From Terrisporobacter vanillatitrophus (GTDB lineage Bacteria; Bacillota; Clostridia; Peptostreptococcales; Peptostreptococcaceae), in contig NZ_CP154625.1 of the NCBI RefSeq assembly GCF_051148895.1, positions 1,178,001 to 1,242,000 of the forward strand: DNA of 64,000 nt, in the 5' to 3' direction. The notes below the pieces were generated by a model that saw only the letters and a list, made by a program, of their open reading frames with translations, searched no databases and had not been told where the DNA came from. This document shows positions 60,659-64,000 of the stretch, one piece after another (positions within the stretch are counted from its first letter, which is position 1; the number at the start of each line of letters is the position of its first letter). Position numbers and translations under genes: made by a program.

Positions 60659-61417
60659 ATGAATATATTAATAACTAACGACGATGGAATATTTGCAGAT
60701 GGAATTATAGAATTGGCAAAAGAAATATCTAAAATTGCCACGGTGTATGTAGTTGCACCAGAAAGTCAAAAAAGTGCAACAGGACATTCAATAACAATAC
60801 ATAGTCCAATAATGGTGCAAGAAGCATATATAGCAGATAATATAAAAGCTTATTCCATATCAGGAACGCCAGCAGATTGTGTAAAGGTAGGTATAGAAGC
60901 TATATTTAAAGATATAAATTTTGATTTAGTTTTAAGTGGAATAAACAATGGTCCAAATTTAGGGACAGATGTTGTATACTCGGGAACTGTATCAGCGGCA
61001 ATAGAAGGACTTATTTTAAATAAACCATCAATTGCAGTGTCATATAATGAATTTAAAGTTAAAAGTGATGTTTATAAAGAAGCAGCTAAACATGTAGTGA
61101 TGCTTGTAGAAAATATTAAAGATAAATTGAATTTACTTAATGATTGTATATTAAATGTAAATATACCAAATACAAAAGTAAAAGGAAGTAAGATAACTAA
61201 GTTGGGAGAAAGAAAATACGACAATGTAATGGAAGAAAGAATAAGTCCTTTTGGGCAAAAATATTTTTGGATAGGCGGAGATATTAGAGAATTAGATCAA
61301 GATGAAGATAGTGATATTGCCTGTGTGAATAATGGTTATATATCTATAACACCTGTCAATATTGAAATGACTAATTTGAAAAAAGTTGAAATTTTAAAAG
61401 AGATAGAAATTTTATAG
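60659..61417 (+). CDS. surE: 5'/3'-nucleotidase SurE
   Basis: 252 residues. ILITNDDGIFADGI supplies the metal-binding Asp pair, ATGHSITIH and SGTPADCV follow, and SGINNGPNLGTDVVYSGTVSAA is the family signature with metal Asn. SurE dephosphorylates nucleoside monophosphates and acts in stationary-phase survival. RBS AAAGGAGG. Monocistronic. Confidence 0.93.
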   Translation: MNILITNDDGIFADGIIELAKEISKIATVYVVAPESQKSATGHSITIHSPIMVQEAYIADNIKAYSISGTPADCVKVGIEAIFKDINFDLVLSGINNGPNLGTDVVYSGTVSAAIEGLILNKPSIAVSYNEFKVKSDVYKEAAKHVVMLVENIKDKLNLLNDCILNVNIPNTKVKGSKITKLGERKYDNVMEERISPFGQKYFWIGGDIRELDQDEDSDIACVNNGYISITPVNIEMTNLKKVEILKEIEIL

Positions 61418-61494
61418 CTTTTCTCTTGGCAAAGTATTAAGCTATACAAATATTAAATATGAAATTTTGAAATAGTAAAAATCGATGTAATGTA

Positions 61495-61559
61495 TTGACA
61501 AATAATGCTTATAAATCTACAATTATAATTGATAATTATTATCAATTATAATTGTAGAT
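61495..61559 (+). promoter_or_regulatory. ZIP promoter with perfect Fur box in a 45-bp palindrome
   Basis: TTGACA (61495-61500), 17-base spacer, TACAAT (61518-61523). The -10 lies in a perfect palindrome with 22-bp arms and one central T (61515-61559). Its centre is TGATAATTATTATCA, an exact 7-1-7 Fur box, over the transcription start. Confidence 0.88.
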
Positions 61560-61631
61560 AAAATGACATAGAGGTTATAAAAATGAAAAAATATACACAA
61601 ATATAATAAAATAATGGGGTGAGATAGAATA

Positions 61632-62411
61632 ATGAATACAATGATTGGAGTTTTAATACCCCTTATGGGGACTACATTAGGTGCTGCTTGCGTTTTTATA
61701 ATGAAAAAAGAAATTAATGCATTAGTAAATAAAGGTTTACTTGGCTTTGCTTCAGGTGTAATGATTGCTGCTTCTGTATGGTCATTAATAATACCCGCCA
61801 TTAATATGAATAGTAATATGGGGAAATTAGCTTTTGCACCAGCTGCAATAGGAATTCTTGTAGGTATTGGATTTATGCTTATATTAGATATGATTATTCC
61901 TCACTTGCATTATAATAATGATAAACCAGAAGGATTAAAAAGTGAAAAAATAAAAAAAACAACTATGCTCGTATTAGCAGTTGCTCTTCATAATATACCA
62001 GAGGGAATGGCAGTGGGGGCCATATTTGCAGGAGTAATAAGTCAAGAAAGCACAATAACTATGGCTGGAGCATTTGTACTTTCAATAGGAATAGCAATTC
62101 AAAATTTTCCAGAAGGAGCTATAATTTCCATGCCATTAAGAAGTGAAGGTGTGAGTAAATCAAAATCATTCTTTTATGGATTTTTATCTGGTGTAGTAGA
62201 GCCTATTGGTGCAGTATTAACTATTTTATTTTCAACAACTATTCAACCTTTAATGCCATATCTTTTATCTTTTGCTGCTGGAGCCATGATTTATGTAGTT
62301 GTAGAAGAACTAATACCAGAAGCATCTGCTGGAGAACATTCTAATATAGGAACTATTGGTTTTTCGATAGGTTTTGTAATAATGATGATTTTAGATGTAG
62401 CCTTAGGGTAA
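61632..62411 (+). CDS. ZIP-family metal transporter
   Basis: 259 residues with eight membrane segments. HNIPEGMAVG (segment IV) and QNFPEGAIIS (segment V) are the paired metal-binding signatures of ZIP proteins; a His in PHLHYNN lies in the loop between III and IV. ZIP carriers bring Zn, Fe or Mn into the cytoplasm. The Fur box at its promoter indicates iron as the physiological signal and probably cargo. RBS GGGGTGAG. Confidence 0.92.
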   Translation: MNTMIGVLIPLMGTTLGAACVFIMKKEINALVNKGLLGFASGVMIAASVWSLIIPAINMNSNMGKLAFAPAAIGILVGIGFMLILDMIIPHLHYNNDKPEGLKSEKIKKTTMLVLAVALHNIPEGMAVGAIFAGVISQESTITMAGAFVLSIGIAIQNFPEGAIISMPLRSEGVSKSKSFFYGFLSGVVEPIGAVLTILFSTTIQPLMPYLLSFAAGAMIYVVVEELIPEASAGEHSNIGTIGFSIGFVIMMILDVALG

Positions 62412-62462
62412 TAGAGGGGCTATAAACTTTAGTTGACAAAGAGTTTTATAATACTTATATAT

Positions 62463-62500
62463 AAAAGATATCATTATATTGTTATAATGATATCTTTTAT
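62463..62500. terminator. Bidirectional terminator
   Basis: AAAGATATCATTATA / TATAATGATATCTTT, flanked by A and T runs, between convergent ZIP and LysR genes. Confidence 0.85.
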
Positions 62501-62588
62501 TATGTGTGAAAAGTTCAAATTTAAAGATAATGTATTTGTACTAGAAGGTTTAGTCCAACAATTTGGAAATAGTACAAAAAAGATATGC

Positions 62589-63470
62589 TTAAATATTATA
62601 TATTTTTAAAATATGATTTTTAAATTCATTTATAACTTTTGAACTTATATTATTTTTATTCCATCCCATATAAATACATTTATAACCAATATCTTCTTCT
62701 ATATTTAATATTGAAATTTCATTTGTATTTATCATGGGTGTATTTGGAACTATAGTGATTCCTGCACCAGCAGCTACTAATCCAACTAACATGCCTGCTT
62801 CACTTGGTTGTACAGATACTTTTGGAGTATAATCAATAAATTTAGTATAAGAAATTCCTTTATTACTACAACCTTTATCGTAAACTACGAATAATTCATC
62901 TTTTAGTTCTGATAGAGAAACTTCAGTTTTATTTGAAAGATGATGTGATTTTGGTGTTACTAAAACATATTTTTGCTTACTAACTAATATAGCTTCAAGC
63001 TCAGGATAATTATTTATATAACTAATATCATCAAAAAATCCCAAATCAGTTTTTCTAGTGCTAAGATTATTTAATATTTTTTTTACAGAAGTATTGTTAA
63101 ATTTAAACTTAATATCTGATTGTATTTCAAGAAAGCTACTAATTATAAAAGGAATAAAGCTACTTCCAACACATTCAGTATAGGAAAGAGAGATATTTTT
63201 CTCCTTGTCATTTTTCATATATTTTAACTCTTCAATGCCTTTTTCTATATCGCTTAATGCTAGTTTAGCATAATTTAAAAATACTTCTCCAAATCTAGTA
63301 ATTTCTATATTTCTACCATTTTTTTCGAAAAGCGGCACATCTAATTCTTCTTCTAGTTTAGAAATAGCCTTACTAAGTGTAGGTTGTGTTACTGACAATA
63401 AATTAGAAGCAGTCGTAAAGTTTTTGGTTTTTGCAATGGTTATAAAATATTCTAAATGTTGTAGGTTCAT
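62589..63470 (-). CDS. LysR-type transcriptional regulator
   Basis: 293 residues. N-terminal winged HTH (about 1-60: MNLQHLEYFITIAKTKNFT, then TLSKAISKLEEELDVPLF) and a periplasmic-binding-like effector domain (about 90-290). RBS AAGGAGA on the minus strand. Divergent from the ferredoxin-nitroreductase gene, the usual position of a LysR regulator relative to its target. Confidence 0.92.
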   Translation of the reverse strand: MNLQHLEYFITIAKTKNFTTASNLLSVTQPTLSKAISKLEEELDVPLFEKNGRNIEITRFGEVFLNYAKLALSDIEKGIEELKYMKNDKEKNISLSYTECVGSSFIPFIISSFLEIQSDIKFKFNNTSVKKILNNLSTRKTDLGFFDDISYINNYPELEAILVSKQKYVLVTPKSHHLSNKTEVSLSELKDELFVVYDKGCSNKGISYTKFIDYTPKVSVQPSEAGMLVGLVAAGAGITIVPNTPMINTNEISILNIEEDIGYKCIYMGWNKNNISSKVINEFKNHILKIYNI

Positions 63471-63507
63471 AATTGTTCTCCTTAAAAATAAAAAATTAAT
63501 TTTAATA

Positions 63508-63524
63508 TATAACTAAAAGTTATA
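63508..63524. promoter_or_regulatory. Candidate LysR operator
   Basis: TATAACT-AAA-AGTTATA is a perfect 7-3-7 palindrome with the T-N11-A core expected for LysR regulators, in the divergent intergenic region 38 bp before the LysR gene. Confidence 0.5.
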
Positions 63525-63691
63525 GTTATATAAATAATAGCCATTAGACCTTTTTAATATTATAGTGATATAATAACAATATGCTGATTAAAAATCTAGG
63601 TAAATTAGTAATTAATTATAAATTATTTTTATATGTTTTATGATAAAATTATTAATTTATTAAAAAGAGTAAAAATGTTGGAGGTTAGAAA

Positions 63692-64000
63692 ATGTTTAAT
63701 GTAGATAAAGAAAAATGTATAGGATGTACTCAATGTATAAAAGACTGTCCAGTAAATGATATTTTTATAGAGAATAATAAAGCTAATATAAAAAATCAAG
63801 CTTGTATGAAATGTGGTCATTGTGTAGCAGTCTGTCCAACTATGGCAATTTCAACGGATGATTATAATATGGATGATGTTGTTGAATATGAAAAGGAAAG
63901 TTTTGAAGTAGAATCTGAAAATCTATTAAATTTTATAAAATTTAGAAGAAGTGTGAGAAACTTTAAAAATAAAGAAATTGAAAAAGAAAAAATAGAAAAA
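63692..64000 (+). CDS. Ferredoxin-nitroreductase fusion (3' end cut by window edge)
   Basis: 103 codons are visible and the frame stays open to the last base. ATG 63692 follows GGAGG. Two 4Fe-4S motifs (CIGCTQCIKDC and CMKCGHCVAVC) are followed by FIKFRRSVRNFKNKEIE, the start of an FMN-dependent nitroreductase domain. Such fusions are common in clostridia and reduce nitro or other substrates with ferredoxin-type electrons. Probably regulated by the divergent LysR gene. Confidence 0.88.
   Translation, partial: MFNVDKEKCIGCTQCIKDCPVNDIFIENNKANIKNQACMKCGHCVAVCPTMAISTDDYNMDDVVEYEKESFEVESENLLNFIKFRRSVRNFKNKEIEKEKIEK

Noticed and set aside
1..64000. CRISPR arrays, prophage, rRNA operons, replication origin
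   Set aside because: No regularly spaced repeats, phage structural genes, rRNA sequence or DnaA-box cluster was seen on reading the window.

Overview
This is chromosomal DNA from a very AT-rich, spore-forming, low-GC Gram-positive anaerobe of the Clostridia (Clostridium in the broad sense; Clostridiaceae or Peptostreptococcaceae). The evidence is the codon use, strong AGGAGG/AGGGGG ribosome binding sites with some TTG and GTG starts, a cotJABC spore-coat operon, class-typical T-box leaders, DUF1540 and DUF3785-like proteins and a long-form HPF. I cannot fix the genus. No phage, plasmid or CRISPR module is visible.

Layout. 1-10 kb is an envelope region: SH3b proteins, galE, an L,D-transpeptidase with cell-wall-binding repeats, a sugar-phosphate transferase, a GT2 glycosyltransferase, an NlpC/P60 hydrolase, an amidase_6 protein and an Amidase_3 protein that lacks its usual catalytic Glu. 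10-18.6 kb holds cotJABC (minus strand), a TtcA-like thiolase, DnaQ-type exonucleases, a MORN protein next to an intracellular subtilisin, and the ftsE-ftsX-M23 peptidase division operon. 18.67-20.18 kb is a complete IS3-family (IS150-like) element sitting in the loop of the exonuclease gene's terminator. 20.2-30.9 kb is mixed housekeeping: an orphan Ser/Thr kinase with a small partner, a monofunctional transglycosylase, a pentapeptide-repeat/potassium-channel fusion, an M3 peptidase and an aminotransferase.

31-37.8 kb carries three T-box-controlled transport operons in a row. From the specifier loops I read Tyr (UAC), Phe (UUC) and Ile (AUC). The first two drive paralogous sodium:solute symporters, the Phe operon also encodes a LarA-family nickel-dependent racemase, and the Ile leader drives a BASS-family transporter. 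This looks like scavenging of aromatic and branched-chain amino-acid precursors (2-hydroxy or 2-oxo acids) gated by tRNA charging. A tRNA-Lys(CTT) follows.

38.2-51.7 kb is the most intriguing part: a long, almost gapless array of two glycosyltransferases (TIGR04283/TIGR04282 type), an APH-fold phosphotransferase, two TVP38/DedA-like membrane proteins, a YdjY-like lipoprotein, a DUF4418 protein with a MacB/FtsX-type ABC pair, an HdrB/GlpC-like Fe-S protein, a YnjB-YnjC-YnjC-YnjD-like ABC importer and a nucleoside hydrolase. Its core repeats the order of the uncharacterised Escherichia coli ydjXYZ-ynjBCD genes.

52-64 kb holds a DAACS symporter, a RelQ-type alarmone synthetase, a secreted thermonuclease-like lipoprotein, an IS256-family element (with 8-bp target duplication) inserted in a hairpin terminator, hpf, an ECF sigma/anti-sigma pair, surE, a ZIP metal transporter under a textbook Fur box, and a LysR regulator divergent from a ferredoxin-nitroreductase that runs off the window end. 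Several envelope genes share WalR-like TGTWAH-N5-TGTWAH boxes, suggesting common control.
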